From: Flavobacterium sp. 90
Lineage (GTDB): Bacteria > Bacteroidota > Bacteroidia > Flavobacteriales > Flavobacteriaceae
Length of the DNA: 64,000 bases
Direction of reading: 5' to 3'
Assembly: GCF_004339525.1 (NCBI RefSeq)
Contig: NZ_SMGE01000001.1
Coordinates: 6,200,001-6,264,000 of the forward strand
The notes beneath the pieces were generated by a model. That model saw only the letters and a program-made list of their open reading frames with translations, ran no database searches and was not told the DNA's origin. Below are positions 1 through 9,343 of the stretch, piece by piece (position 1 is the first letter of the stretch; each line of letters starts with the position of its first letter). The translations under genes were made by a program, and so were the position numbers.

Positions 1-324
1 AAATTCGTAGATTTTTTCTGCTCCTTCATAAGCCAGAAAAAGTCCACCAAGTACTAAGATTACAATGATTGCAACAGGAAAAAATGCACTTAATAAAAAC
101 GCGATCGGCAAAATGATTACTTTATTAAGAAGTGAACCTTTGCTGATTGCCCATAATACCGGAAGTTCTCTGGACGAGGCAAATCCTGAGGCTTTTTCAG
201 CATTTACTGCTAAATCATCTCCTAAAATCCCTGCTGTTTTTTTTGCTGCAACTTTACTCATTACTGCAACATCATCCATAATTGCTGCGATATCGTCTAA
301 TAGTACGAAAAAACCTGATGCCAT
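1..324 (-). CDS. DUF808 (YedI-like) membrane protein, 3' part outside window
   Basis: The N-terminal 108 codons are present, starting at the ATG complementary to 322-324; the rest lies to the left of the window. The start MASGFFVLLDDIAAIMDD followed by VAAKKTAGILGDDLAVNAEKA is characteristic of the DUF808/YedI family of inner-membrane proteins. Hydrophobic segments follow (LLNKVIILPIAFLLSAFFP, then VAIIVILVLGGLFLAYEGAE). The biochemical role of the family is not established. It is probably transcribed alone; the next gene upstream is the 39-codon ORF at 448-567 on the same strand. Confidence 0.85.
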   Translation of the reverse strand, partial: MASGFFVLLDDIAAIMDDVAVMSKVAAKKTAGILGDDLAVNAEKASGFASSRELPVLWAISKGSLLNKVIILPIAFLLSAFFPVAIIVILVLGGLFLAYEGAEKIYEF

Positions 325-447
325 TATTCCTTTTTTGTTTTTAAAAACTGCGTAATTTACTGGCTTTTAGTCTCCAGTATAATTAGTGAGTTTGATTATT
401 TATTAGTGCTAATCTAAGACTTTTTTGTCAATTTTTTCAACTAAAAA

Positions 448-567
448 TTAACTGCATTGTCCTAAAAGCACCCAAATAATTATGAAAACTAAAATAGTTC
501 CAAAACATCCTCCGCCTAATTTCTTAGCGCCGTAACCTGCTATTAATCCTCTAAAAATATTGTTCAT
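448..567 (-). CDS. 39-residue glycine-rich single-span membrane peptide
   Basis: This short frame was read by hand on the minus strand: MNNIFRGLIAGYGAKKLGGG, then CFGTILVFIIIWVLLGQCS, then stop. It has a small polar/glycine N-terminal half (residues 1-20) and one hydrophobic helix (about residues 22-37), with Cys at 21 and 38. Composition and layout look like a genuine small membrane protein rather than chance, and I have the impression of similar peptides in other flavobacteria, but no function can be given. It lies about 120 nt upstream of the DUF808 gene on the same strand and could share its transcript. Confidence 0.6.
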   Translation of the reverse strand: MNNIFRGLIAGYGAKKLGGGCFGTILVFIIIWVLLGQCS

Positions 568-712
568 CGTTTTGCAATTAAGGTTATATTTCTTTTGATT
601 GATCGTTAAATCAGTATTGTAAAGGTCAAGACTTTATTTGAAATTATTTTATATTACTTTTAAAAAAAGTTATATTATTTCCGAATTTTACTTCATCAAT
701 AAGCATAAAAAA

Positions 713-740
713 AACACCATTCGCCGCAACGAATGGTGTT
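713..740 (-). terminator. Rho-independent terminator of clpB
   Basis: An 11-bp perfect stem (AACACCATTCG / CGAATGGTGTT) with a 6-nt loop is followed on the minus strand by an uninterrupted T run (the A run at 707-714). It lies 45 bases past the clpB stop codon. A nearly identical stem core (ACCATTCG) is used after fabV at 45.4 kb. Confidence 0.8.
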
Positions 741-751
741 TCTATTAATTT

Positions 752-779
752 ATAAAGATGTACTTCAGTGCATCTTTAC
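752..779. repeat. Diverged copy of 28-bp palindromic repeat
   Basis: The 28 bases, centred on ACTTCAGT, match the palindrome at 32458-32485 at most positions (AAAGA-G-ACT-CAGTGC-TCTTTAC) and are themselves an imperfect palindrome. The copy sits between the clpB stop codon and its terminator. A third copy is at 32599-32626. The family is probably a dispersed palindromic element. Confidence 0.55.
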
Positions 780-785
780 GGTAAA

Positions 786-3389
786 TTATTTCGCCAGATG
801 AGTTTGGTTTCTAAAAACCAATTGTCCATCAAAAGCATCAATTAAGATTATGCTGTCTGTAGTGATCTTTCCTGCCAAAATTTCTTTAGACAATTGATTC
901 AGCACTTCTCTTTGAACAACACGTTTTACAGGTCTTGCACCAAATTGTGGATCATAACCTTTGTCTGATAAATATTTAATCGCTTCTGGCGTAGCATCCA
1001 TTGTAATACCTTGTAATGCCAACATTTTTGTAACGCTCTTAAGCTGTAAACCAACAATTCTAGAGATATTATCGACCGTTAAAGGCGTAAACATCACAAT
1101 CTCATCGATACGGTTTATAAATTCCGGACGTACGGTTTGTTTCAATAATCCCAAAACTTCCACTTTTGCAGATTCAGTTGCAGATTCTATACTTCCTTTT
1201 AAATTCTCAAATTTATCTTGTATAATCTGACTTCCCATGTTGGATGTCATGATGATAATTGTATTCTTGAAATCGGCCAAACGACCTTTGTTATCTGTCA
1301 AACGACCTTCGTCCAGAACCTGCAATAAAATATTGAAAGTATCAGGATGTGCTTTTTCGATCTCGTCCAGCAAAATTACTGAATACGGTTTTCTACGCAC
1401 AGCTTCTGTCAATTGACCGCCTTCGTCATAACCTACATATCCTGGAGGCGCACCAACCAAACGGCTCACACTGTGACGTTCCTGATACTCACTCATGTCG
1501 ATACGTGTCATTGCATTTTCGTCATCAAAAAGATATTCTGCTAAAGCTTTTGCAAGCTCGGTTTTACCAACTCCTGTTGTTCCTAAGAATAAGAAAGTTC
1601 CAACTGGTTTTTTCAAATCCTGCAAACCGGCGCGGCTTCTACGAACAGCATCACTTACGGCTTCAATCGCTTCTTCCTGACCTACTACACGTTTGTGCAA
1701 TTCGTCTTCAAGATGCAAGAGTTTTTCACGCTCTGTCTGAAGCATTTTCATCACAGGAATTCCGGTCCATTTTGCTACAACTTCTGCGATATCTTCGCGG
1801 GTTACTTCTTCTTTAATCAAAGAATTACCCGATTGATATTCTTGCAATTGTTTCTGTAAAACATCAAGACGTTCTTGCGCTTCTTTAATTTTTCCATAAC
1901 GAATTTCGGCTACTTTTCCGTAATCTCCGTCACGTTCTGCGCGTTCTGCTTCGTATTTAAAGTCTTCAATTTCTAATTTTACAGCCTGAATTCCGTCAAC
2001 AACATCTTTTTCAGATTTCCATTTTGCATAGATTTCGTTGCGTTCTTCTTTTAAGTTCGCCAAATCCATGCGAAGGATTTTCAGCTTGCTTTCTTCTTTT
2101 TCACGTTTTATCGCTTCAATTTCGATTTCTAACTGCATGATTTTACGATCCAAAACATCTAATTCTTCTGGTTTTGAATTGATTTCCATACGCAGTTTCG
2201 AAGCTGCTTCGTCCATCAAATCGATCGCTTTATCCGGTAAGAAACGATTCGTAATATAACGTTGCGAAAGTTCAACCGCAGCAATAATTGCTTCGTCTTT
2301 TATCTGAACTTTATGATGCGTTTCATACTTTTCTTTGATTCCACGTAAAATCGAAATCGCACTTTCGGTATCTGGTTCATCGATTAAGATTTTTTGGAAA
2401 CGACGTTCTAAGGCTTTATCTTTCTCAAAATATTTTTGATATTCATCTAAAGTCGTTGCTCCAATCGCTCTTAATTCACCACGAGCCAAAGCTGGTTTAA
2501 GGATATTTGCCGCATCCATTGCGCCTTCTCCTCCACCTGCGCCAACAAGCGTATGAATCTCGTCGATAAATAAAACGATATCACCTTCTGCAGCTGTAAC
2601 TTCTTTTACAACCGCTTTTAAACGTTCTTCAAATTCTCCTTTGAATTTCGCACCGGCAATCAATGCTCCCATATCAAGTGAGAAAACGATTTTGTCTTTT
2701 AAGTTTTCAGGCACATCGCCGTCAACAATTCTATGCGCCAAACCTTCGGCAATAGCGGTTTTACCAACTCCGGGCTCTCCCACTAACATTGGGTTATTTT
2801 TTGTTCTACGGGTCAAAATCTGTAATACACGACGGATTTCTTCGTCACGACCAATAACTGGATCAAGTTTTCCGGTTCGTGCTAATTCGTTTAGATTTTT
2901 AGCATATTTATTTAAAGAGTTATAAGTTTCTTCAGCTGAAGCCGATGTTACTCTTTCTCCTTTACGAAGTTCTTCGATAGCTGCTTTTAAGCCTTTTCCG
3001 GTAACTCCCTGATCTTTTAAAATTTGTGAAACTTTACTTTTTGAATCAAAAATTGCCAAAATTAAATGTTCGATAGAAACATATTCATCGTTCATTTTTT
3101 GAGCAATAATCTCAGCTTCATTAAGCATTTTGTTTGCGTCTCTGGAAAGCATAATATCGCCTCCCGAAACTTTAGGAAAACTTTGAATTGTACTGTCTAA
3201 TATTTGTAAAAACAACGGAACATTAACATTCAGCTTTTTCAAGATAAACGGCGCAACATTTTCGTCTACTTCAAAAATAGCCTTAAAAATGTGTTCGTTT
3301 TCTATCTGTTGCTGTCCGTTGCGTTGGGCCAATTGCTGTGATAGCTGAATGGCTTCCTGCGACTTAATTGTAAATTTATTTATGTTCAT
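786..3389 (-). CDS. clpB: ATP-dependent chaperone ClpB
   Basis: ClpB is the cytosolic AAA+ disaggregase that works with DnaK to recover aggregated proteins after heat stress. The 867-residue length fits the family. Visible in order: an N-terminal Clp_N repeat domain (about 1-145), a first AAA+ domain with Walker A GEPGVGKT (about 204-211) and Walker B VLFIDEIHTLVGAG, the charged coiled-coil middle domain (about 400-530), a second AAA+ domain with GTTGVGKT (about 605-612) and VILLDEIEKAHPD, and the C-terminal D2-small domain. The middle domain separates it from ClpA/ClpC. It is a single-gene unit with its own terminator; no heat-shock operator was recognised upstream. Confidence 0.98.
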   Translation of the reverse strand: MNINKFTIKSQEAIQLSQQLAQRNGQQQIENEHIFKAIFEVDENVAPFILKKLNVNVPLFLQILDSTIQSFPKVSGGDIMLSRDANKMLNEAEIIAQKMNDEYVSIEHLILAIFDSKSKVSQILKDQGVTGKGLKAAIEELRKGERVTSASAEETYNSLNKYAKNLNELARTGKLDPVIGRDEEIRRVLQILTRRTKNNPMLVGEPGVGKTAIAEGLAHRIVDGDVPENLKDKIVFSLDMGALIAGAKFKGEFEERLKAVVKEVTAAEGDIVLFIDEIHTLVGAGGGEGAMDAANILKPALARGELRAIGATTLDEYQKYFEKDKALERRFQKILIDEPDTESAISILRGIKEKYETHHKVQIKDEAIIAAVELSQRYITNRFLPDKAIDLMDEAASKLRMEINSKPEELDVLDRKIMQLEIEIEAIKREKEESKLKILRMDLANLKEERNEIYAKWKSEKDVVDGIQAVKLEIEDFKYEAERAERDGDYGKVAEIRYGKIKEAQERLDVLQKQLQEYQSGNSLIKEEVTREDIAEVVAKWTGIPVMKMLQTEREKLLHLEDELHKRVVGQEEAIEAVSDAVRRSRAGLQDLKKPVGTFLFLGTTGVGKTELAKALAEYLFDDENAMTRIDMSEYQERHSVSRLVGAPPGYVGYDEGGQLTEAVRRKPYSVILLDEIEKAHPDTFNILLQVLDEGRLTDNKGRLADFKNTIIIMTSNMGSQIIQDKFENLKGSIESATESAKVEVLGLLKQTVRPEFINRIDEIVMFTPLTVDNISRIVGLQLKSVTKMLALQGITMDATPEAIKYLSDKGYDPQFGARPVKRVVQREVLNQLSKEILAGKITTDSIILIDAFDGQLVFRNQTHLAK

Positions 3390-3596
3390 ATGTATGTGAT
3401 TTATGATTGATTTTACTTATAAATTTCGATACCATTAAAATTACAATTTATTGGATTAAATTTTTAACTTTAAATGATATAACTTTGCTTCAGATCTTTC
3501 AAATTATATTCCACACTAAAAATAAAGACAAAATGTCGCTAAAAATCAGATTTTCATCCATTTTTAACGTCAAAAAGTCATAAAACACGCCATAAT

Positions 3597-3986
3597 ATGA
3601 GTTTTTTAAATTCAATCTTCGGAAATTCAGAGAATACAGATTCTCCAAAAAGTAATGTAAACTGGACAGAATTAACTGATTTAGTTCAATTAGCAGAAAT
3701 AGAAGCAATATCTAATGAAAAGCCAGTTGTGATTTTCAAACACAGCACAAGATGCAGCATTAGCCGAATGGCTTTGAAACAATTTGAACGCGAATTTGAT
3801 TTGAATGAGACTGTCGATGCTTACTTTTTAGATTTAATTGCACATCGCGATATTTCAAATGAAATCGCAAACAGATTCAATGTTTATCACGAATCTCCGC
3901 AACTTATTCTAATTAAAAACGGAAAAGCTGTTTACGATGTTTCGCACAGTGATATCGATGCAATTGCTTTGAAAGAGAAAGTATAA
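3597..3986 (+). CDS. ytxJ: YtxJ-type bacillithiol-system redox protein
   Basis: A 129-residue thioredoxin-fold protein resembling the YtxJ family (DUF2847, 'bacillithiol system redox-active protein'). The active-site segment is FKHSTRCSISRMAL, with the single catalytic Cys at residue 53 in a TxCxxS arrangement. A cis-Pro-like SPQLILIKNGKAV strand follows. By family it is proposed to act as a monothiol bacilliredoxin reducing protein-bacillithiol mixed disulfides in the cytosol, which is an inference from family. It faces clpB divergently across a 207-bp gap and ends before a strong bidirectional hairpin. Confidence 0.8.
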   Translation: MSFLNSIFGNSENTDSPKSNVNWTELTDLVQLAEIEAISNEKPVVIFKHSTRCSISRMALKQFEREFDLNETVDAYFLDLIAHRDISNEIANRFNVYHESPQLILIKNGKAVYDVSHSDIDAIALKEKV

Positions 3987-4010
3987 TTTTTTAATCGAAA
4001 AATGATTTTT

Positions 4011-4057
4011 GTAAAAAGTGAGATGTAGATTAAACAAACCTACATCTCACTTTTTAC
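4011..4057. terminator. Long bidirectional hairpin between convergent genes
   Basis: An 18-bp perfect stem (GTAAAAAGTGAGATGTAG with its complement) surrounds an 11-nt loop. It has A/T runs on both sides and lies between the ytxJ stop and the stop of the convergent membrane-protein operon, so it can terminate both. Confidence 0.75.
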
Positions 4058-4071
4058 ATTTTACATTTTAC

Positions 4072-4099
4072 AAAAGACTTTTTACAAAAGACTTTTTAC
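4072..4099. repeat. Two tandem 14-bp units AAAAGACTTTTTAC
   Basis: Two exact head-to-tail copies of a 14-bp unit follow the hairpin at 4011-4057 and echo its GTAAAAAG arm. This probably arose by slippage; no function is apparent. Confidence 0.6.
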
Positions 4100-4103
4100 A
4101 AAA

Positions 4104-5267
4104 CTAAAAAGTTCCTTCTGAACCACCGCCGCTAAAACCTCCGCCTCCAAAATCCATTGGAGATTCTGATTTTACTTCTGGTTTTAAACCAACTGTTGAA
4201 GCTACAATTAAGGCTTCGGCATTAAGGAAAACATTCGAACTATTGATTCTGTCCGGTTTAAAAGTCAAACCACTTTCTTTATTTTTTAAATTTCGAATAG
4301 AAAAATAAGCGATTGCAAACAAAACTAATCCTCCTAATGTCAATGCTATTTCTATAGGTAAAACCGAATAATAGAATCTAATCGTGTAAATTGAAAATCC
4401 TATTGCCAGAAAACTAATCCAAAGCATAATTCTATCTTTTGTTTTTAAAGCTTTCGCCAAATAAACAATAGGAACAATAAATGTAAATGCGTAAAAGAAA
4501 ATCGCAAACGGAATATCTTTTCCGGAAGGAACTTCATTTCCTAAAAGCATTACCGAAAGCTCTCTAACAACGAGATAATTACAAGAAAGATAAAACAATA
4601 TTAAACAGAAACTATTGGCAAGTAAAAGCCCATTATAGTAATACCTTTCCTTGAGATTGCTAATTAATTTTTTAGTGAAAAAGTAAAATACAGCAGAAAC
4701 TATCATTGCTGCGAATGGCAAAATAGTCTTTCCGACAGGACCAAATTCAAATAAGCCATAAAATAAAACTGCAGCAGAAGCTAAACAAAAAACAAGCAAA
4801 GACAGTAGATGCAGATATCTTCTATACACTCCGAAAGAAGCAATTGCAACAAATATGGCAATTATCAATTCATAACCTTCTGTAGTTATAGCGATTGCAA
4901 ACCCAACATTTAGAATCGCTCCCAAACAAAATGCATCTTCTAAACCGTGTCCATAATATTCTTGATTAGCTAATAATTCTGCACCTATAAAACCTACAAT
5001 TGCAAAAAGATAACAGCAAATATTAAAAAAGGATTGTTCGCCACTAAGACCAAATAATGAAATTGCGCCGCATACCGATAAATACAAAAATGAGCCTAAT
5101 AAAAAGAATCCTAATCGAACCAAAATATTACTGTTTACTTTAAAATCCGGAAGTTCTTTTTTAATTAAATCTCTTTGTTCTTTACTTATAAAACCTGCTT
5201 CTTTTAAAGAATTTGCTTCTTCAAGCAAAGCCAAATCATCTAAAAATTGTTTATCGTATACTATCAT
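4104..5267 (-). CDS. Multi-pass membrane protein, partner of DUF2157 gene
   Basis: The 387 residues begin with a soluble segment (about 1-45, an acidic/basic helix ending in a KELPDFKVN linker), then about ten hydrophobic helices, and end in a glycine-rich tail (GGGGFSGGGSEGTF). The start overlaps the stop of the DUF2157 gene by four bases (ATGA), so the two are translationally coupled and probably make one membrane complex. The N-terminal segment resembles that of its neighbour, which suggests an old duplication. DUF2157 genes are commonly paired with DUF4401-type membrane genes; this could be the local equivalent. Function unknown. Confidence 0.75.
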   Translation of the reverse strand: MIVYDKQFLDDLALLEEANSLKEAGFISKEQRDLIKKELPDFKVNSNILVRLGFFLLGSFLYLSVCGAISLFGLSGEQSFFNICCYLFAIVGFIGAELLANQEYYGHGLEDAFCLGAILNVGFAIAITTEGYELIIAIFVAIASFGVYRRYLHLLSLLVFCLASAAVLFYGLFEFGPVGKTILPFAAMIVSAVFYFFTKKLISNLKERYYYNGLLLANSFCLILFYLSCNYLVVRELSVMLLGNEVPSGKDIPFAIFFYAFTFIVPIVYLAKALKTKDRIMLWISFLAIGFSIYTIRFYYSVLPIEIALTLGGLVLFAIAYFSIRNLKNKESGLTFKPDRINSSNVFLNAEALIVASTVGLKPEVKSESPMDFGGGGFSGGGSEGTF

Positions 5268-6265
5268 TTTGCAATTTCTTTATTGAAGTTTTTAATAAGT
5301 TTAATAAATAAGACTATTGAACCAATGAAATAAGCCGGTAATATCATAACAAACAACATCCAGACATCTGAAAAATCAATATGCTCAAAAACTCTGAACA
5401 AGAATATATTAAAACCTATATAAGCATAGACAATCATAAAAACATATAACGAAATCGCCTTGAGATTATGACTTACTTTATAAAAATAATACGATGAACC
5501 CGCCAAAACAAAAGCAAAAATTAACCAAATTCCTTCGTTGTAATAATCAAGTAAATTATGGATCGATGCTATACTTATAATATGCAAAGCAAATGTGAGA
5601 TAGATAATATTGAAATGTGTTTTTAACTGAATTCTTGTGCTGTAAATAGTCCATAAAATCAGTAAAACGCCCAATATTATTGCAGAATAACTTAAACTTT
5701 GCTCAGCATAAAAATTTGTATTATTTAATAAATCCTGAGGTGTTACCGAAAGTCCAATATAAGCCGCCAAACCTGTAATAGCAATAGTCAGAACACTTTT
5801 ATTATCGAAATAATACGCACAAAAGAAACTGACCACCGTTGGAATTAAAGTTGCTAATCCATAATGTGTACCGAAAGGTTTGTATTGAAATTGTAAATAA
5901 CCTATAAAAATACAAGTCAGAATATTAGCCAATAAAACTAAATATTCCAGAACAGGATGTTCAAAAGTAGTTTCGGTTTTCTGAAAGCCTTTTGCGTCTT
6001 TAAAACAAAAATAAAAACAAATTGCAATGATAATTAACAATATCGAAAGTATCGCAATATGACCAATACTATCAATGTTTTTATAAATCAAAATCCCGAT
6101 TCCTGATGTAAATAACAAAACCGATAAATAGAGAAAAAATTTCAATTCGGCGTTTAGCGAAAAAATATTCAGATTGCGATAGGAAGTTATTTCCTGATAC
6201 TGATGCTCTGTTATCAGGTTTTTATCCAAAAGCGCTTTAGTGGCTTGGTCGTCAAACTTATTCAT
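5264..6265 (-). CDS. DUF2157 domain membrane protein
   Basis: The first 75 residues carry the DUF2157-like soluble helix (MNKFDDQATKALLDKNLITE, then HQYQEITSYR), followed by about nine or ten transmembrane helices. I placed the start at the ATG complementary to 6263-6265; an in-frame extension of nine codons begins upstream (MIYTFIKVT) but is unlike the family start. It is the first gene of a two-gene operon, overlapping the next gene by ATGA. No enzyme motif is visible and the family function is not known. Confidence 0.75.
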   Translation of the reverse strand: MNKFDDQATKALLDKNLITEHQYQEITSYRNLNIFSLNAELKFFLYLSVLLFTSGIGILIYKNIDSIGHIAILSILLIIIAICFYFCFKDAKGFQKTETTFEHPVLEYLVLLANILTCIFIGYLQFQYKPFGTHYGLATLIPTVVSFFCAYYFDNKSVLTIAITGLAAYIGLSVTPQDLLNNTNFYAEQSLSYSAIILGVLLILWTIYSTRIQLKTHFNIIYLTFALHIISIASIHNLLDYYNEGIWLIFAFVLAGSSYYFYKVSHNLKAISLYVFMIVYAYIGFNIFLFRVFEHIDFSDVWMLFVMILPAYFIGSIVLFIKLIKNFNKEIAK

Positions 6266-6538
6266 AGTTACTTTTATAAAAGTGTAAATCAAAAATAGTG
6301 TTTTTTTATCATCGATAAATTTTAATTTGTAAATAAAAACCTGCTTCAGATGAACGAAAAAAAAATGAATATTTATAAAAACATATAATTAATACCGGTA
6401 ATTTTTAAAGATAATTTACCAAAATCCAAAAAATGTATTTTAAACATTTAAAATTAAACTTTATTAATTAATTTCGAACAATCGATTACAATAGATCCCA
6501 AATCTACTTTTATTAAACTTAAATTAATTAACTTAAAA

Positions 6539-7855
6539 ATGAAAAGAAATCTACTTCTGTTACTATTTTTACTGAGCTTATCAGTTTCTTCACAAAATTA
6601 TTACATGACTGCACCTGAAGGATTTGGTGCCGCAGCAACGGGTGGTGGAACTTCGACTCCTGTTACTGTTTCTAATTATTCTGATTTAGTAGCAAAACTT
6701 AAATTGACTACTAAACAAGTAATCCTGATCTCTGGATCAATAAACTGCAGTTTTACCAGTTTACTCGTTAATGACAAAACTATTATTGGACTACCGGGAG
6801 CAAGATTGATAAATACAGATCAAACTGCTGCGGGATCCGGAATTCTTAATTTGAAACCCGGATCTAATAATATCATAATAAGAAACCTGATTTTTGAAGG
6901 TCCGGGAGCTTATGATGTTGATGGTCATGATAATTTCACATCTGAAGCTACCAATATTTGGGTAGATCACTGTGAATTTCAAGACGGAATGGATGGTAAT
7001 TTCGACAATAAAGGAGCAGCCGATAATGTTACTATTTCGTGGTGTAAATTTACCTATTTAAAAACACCTAAAGCCGGAGGTTCCGGTGGTGCAGATGATC
7101 ATAGATTTTCAGATTTAGTAGGTTCTTCAAAAACCGATGCTCCTTCTGACGGTCATTACAGCATTACTTTTAAAAACTGTTATTGGGCTGAAGGTTGTAG
7201 AGAACGTATGCCACGTGGAAGAAATGCTGAACTTCACATTCTAAATTGTTATTATAATACGTCTGTATCCGGCTCATTGGGAATTGGTTTAGGCGGAGGA
7301 AATAACAATACAACTTGTTATGTAGAAGGTACAGATTTTGCTAAAATTGGTACCGTGTTCAAAAATTATATCAGCACTGATGGAGGAACGGTTGGTGTTA
7401 CTTTTTCGGACTGTCTTAAAGCGCCCGAAGGTTATGGCGATGCTGTTAGTAAACCTTCATATGCGTATTCCAGCTTTCCGGCTACAGAAGTTGCTAACTA
7501 TTTAACGAATACTTCATGCGGCGCTGGTGCAACTCTTCAGGTTACTGCTGATGGAAAAATAAGCTCGGCTTGTACCGCTTTTTTAGGAATTAGCGATAAA
7601 ACAATTGATCTGGATTTTAAATATTATCCAACGCTTATTGATAGTTTATTAAATATCCAATTTTCTAATAGTGAAAACGGAACTGCTCTTATAAGTATAT
7701 TTTCTTCAAACGGCTCTAAAGTCTACTCCAATTCAAGAAACATTTCATCTGAGGAAAATTTAGAATTAAATGTCGGAAATCTTGCTGAAGGAACTTATAT
7801 CTGCAAAATTCAGATTGAAAACAGAATTAAAACATTTAAGGTTGTCAAAAAATAA
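6539..7855 (+). CDS. Secreted pectate lyase (PL1) with T9SS sorting domain
   Basis: The protein cleaves polygalacturonate by beta-elimination, outside the cell. It has an N-terminal Sec signal peptide (MKRNLLLLLFLLSLSVSSQ, cut near residue 18-19), then a right-handed beta-helix of polysaccharide lyase family 1: IWVDHCEF (the vWiDH region), ISWCKF, and the RMPRGR region carrying the catalytic Arg. The last 80 or so residues form a Por secretion tail ending in ELNVGNLAEGTYICKIQ and a basic KVVKK terminus, so export through T9SS is expected. No SusCD or regulator genes adjoin it, so it is not part of a visible polysaccharide utilisation locus. Confidence 0.92.
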   Translation: MKRNLLLLLFLLSLSVSSQNYYMTAPEGFGAAATGGGTSTPVTVSNYSDLVAKLKLTTKQVILISGSINCSFTSLLVNDKTIIGLPGARLINTDQTAAGSGILNLKPGSNNIIIRNLIFEGPGAYDVDGHDNFTSEATNIWVDHCEFQDGMDGNFDNKGAADNVTISWCKFTYLKTPKAGGSGGADDHRFSDLVGSSKTDAPSDGHYSITFKNCYWAEGCRERMPRGRNAELHILNCYYNTSVSGSLGIGLGGGNNNTTCYVEGTDFAKIGTVFKNYISTDGGTVGVTFSDCLKAPEGYGDAVSKPSYAYSSFPATEVANYLTNTSCGAGATLQVTADGKISSACTAFLGISDKTIDLDFKYYPTLIDSLLNIQFSNSENGTALISIFSSNGSKVYSNSRNISSEENLELNVGNLAEGTYICKIQIENRIKTFKVVKK

Positions 7856-7865
7856 TTCCCAAATA

Positions 7866-7899
7866 AAAACCGATTTGTATCAGATACAAATCGGTTTTT
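7866..7899. terminator. Bidirectional terminator between pectate lyase and argH
   Basis: A perfect inverted repeat AAAACCGATTTGTATC / GATACAAATCGGTTTT with a one-base centre (the real loop is larger) is followed by T7 on the plus strand and lies just beyond the stops of two convergent genes. It closes the arginine gene set on the minus strand. Confidence 0.85.
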
Positions 7900-7919
7900 T
7901 TATTTAAAAGCAAATTCTC

Positions 7920-9200
7920 TTAATAAGCTGCTTTCATTTTGTCTTTAATAGCATCTAAACACAAATTATTGATACTTCCTTCGTGCGTATGTTTTGTTTC
8001 TTTTGGAGATTGGTACGTTCCTGCTTCCAGTTGTTCAGCAACGGCTTTGTATGCATCTCTAAAAGGCATTCCTGCAACAACCATTTCATTTAAAGTATCA
8101 ACTGTAAACAAATAATCGTATTTTTTATCTTTTAAAATATTATCTTTTACTGTGATATCTTTTACAGAGAAAATCGCAATATCTAAACACGCTTTCAGGT
8201 TTTGAAGTGCCGGAAATAAACCTTCTTTCAAAAGTTGTAAATCTCTGTGATAACCACTTGGCAAGTTATTCGTAATTAAAGTTATTTCGTATGGAAGTGC
8301 CTGAATCTTATTGCATTTTCCTCTGATTAATTCAAAAACATCAGGGTTTTTCTTGTGTGGCATAATACTAGAACCTGTTGTAAGATGTGCAGGTAAGCCA
8401 ATGAAATCAAAGTTTTGGCTCATATACAAACAAACGTCCATTGCAAATTTTGATAAAGTTCCTGCAACACTTGCCATTGCAAATGCAACGGTTTTCTCTG
8501 CTTTTCCGCGGCTCATTTGTGCTGCAACAGCATTGAATTTCAAAGTTTCAAATCCTAATTCCTGCGTTGTAAATGTTCTGTTGATTGGGAACGAACTTCC
8601 GTAACCTGCTGCAGATCCTAACGGATTTTGATCAACAATTTTTGAAGCTGCGTTTAACATTGCAATGTCATCAATAAAACTTTCGGCGTAAGCAGAAAAC
8701 CACATTCCGAATGACGATGGCATTGCGATTTGTAAATGCGTATATCCTGGCAATAAAACATTTTGATGTTTCTCTGCCGATTCCATTAACAAGTCAAATA
8801 ATGTTTTTACTTGTTCTTTTAAGGCTTTTAATTCGTCTTTCAAATACAAATGAACGTCAACTAAAACCTGATCGTTACGAGAACGCGCGGTGTGGATTTT
8901 CTTTCCGGCATCGCCAAGTTTTACAGTCAATAAATATTCTATTTTGGAATGTACATCTTCAAAACTGTCTTCAATTTCGAAGTTTCCTTTTTCAACGTCA
9001 GCGATGATTTCATTTAAAGCATCAACCAAAGAAGTTGTTTCTTCTTCAGTTAATAAACCAATTTGACCCAACATTTTAGCATGCGCAATAGAACCTAAAG
9101 CATCGTATTTTGCCAAAACTAAATCCAGTTCACGATCGTTACCAACGGTGAAATGTTCGATTTGTTTATCTGTTGGTATTCCTTTTTCCCAAAGTTTCAT
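7920..9200 (-). CDS. argH: Argininosuccinate lyase
   Basis: ArgH splits argininosuccinate into arginine and fumarate, the last step of arginine synthesis. The 426-residue protein starts MKLWEKGIPTDKQIEHFTVG and carries the fumarase/aspartase superfamily signature GSSIMPHKKNPD (flexible signature loop with the catalytic Ser), the HTARSRNDQV segment and LPGYTHLQIAMP. It is the last gene of the arginine gene set, 320 bp beyond the deacylase gene, a gap that holds a structured repeat and may carry its own transcription signals. Confidence 0.96.
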   Translation of the reverse strand: MKLWEKGIPTDKQIEHFTVGNDRELDLVLAKYDALGSIAHAKMLGQIGLLTEEETTSLVDALNEIIADVEKGNFEIEDSFEDVHSKIEYLLTVKLGDAGKKIHTARSRNDQVLVDVHLYLKDELKALKEQVKTLFDLLMESAEKHQNVLLPGYTHLQIAMPSSFGMWFSAYAESFIDDIAMLNAASKIVDQNPLGSAAGYGSSFPINRTFTTQELGFETLKFNAVAAQMSRGKAEKTVAFAMASVAGTLSKFAMDVCLYMSQNFDFIGLPAHLTTGSSIMPHKKNPDVFELIRGKCNKIQALPYEITLITNNLPSGYHRDLQLLKEGLFPALQNLKACLDIAIFSVKDITVKDNILKDKKYDYLFTVDTLNEMVVAGMPFRDAYKAVAEQLEAGTYQSPKETKHTHEGSINNLCLDAIKDKMKAAY

Positions 9201-9343
9201 AGGTTTTGTTTTTTAGACTTCTTAGATTTTTAGATTGTTAGACATCTTAGATTTCTGGACTATTTAGATTATTTTCTTTAAGCCGTATTTCTTTGAATTT
9301 GTTCTCTAATTTGTTCTAATGTTGTCGTTTATACAGTTGTGTT

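Noticed and set aside
1349..1816. 155-codon plus-strand frame opposite clpB
   Set aside because: It lies wholly antisense to strongly conserved clpB coding sequence, and its composition is that of a complement shadow.
3499..3708. 69-codon minus-strand frame upstream of clpB
   Set aside because: Half of it is antisense to ytxJ, and it is merely hydrophobic low-complexity sequence.
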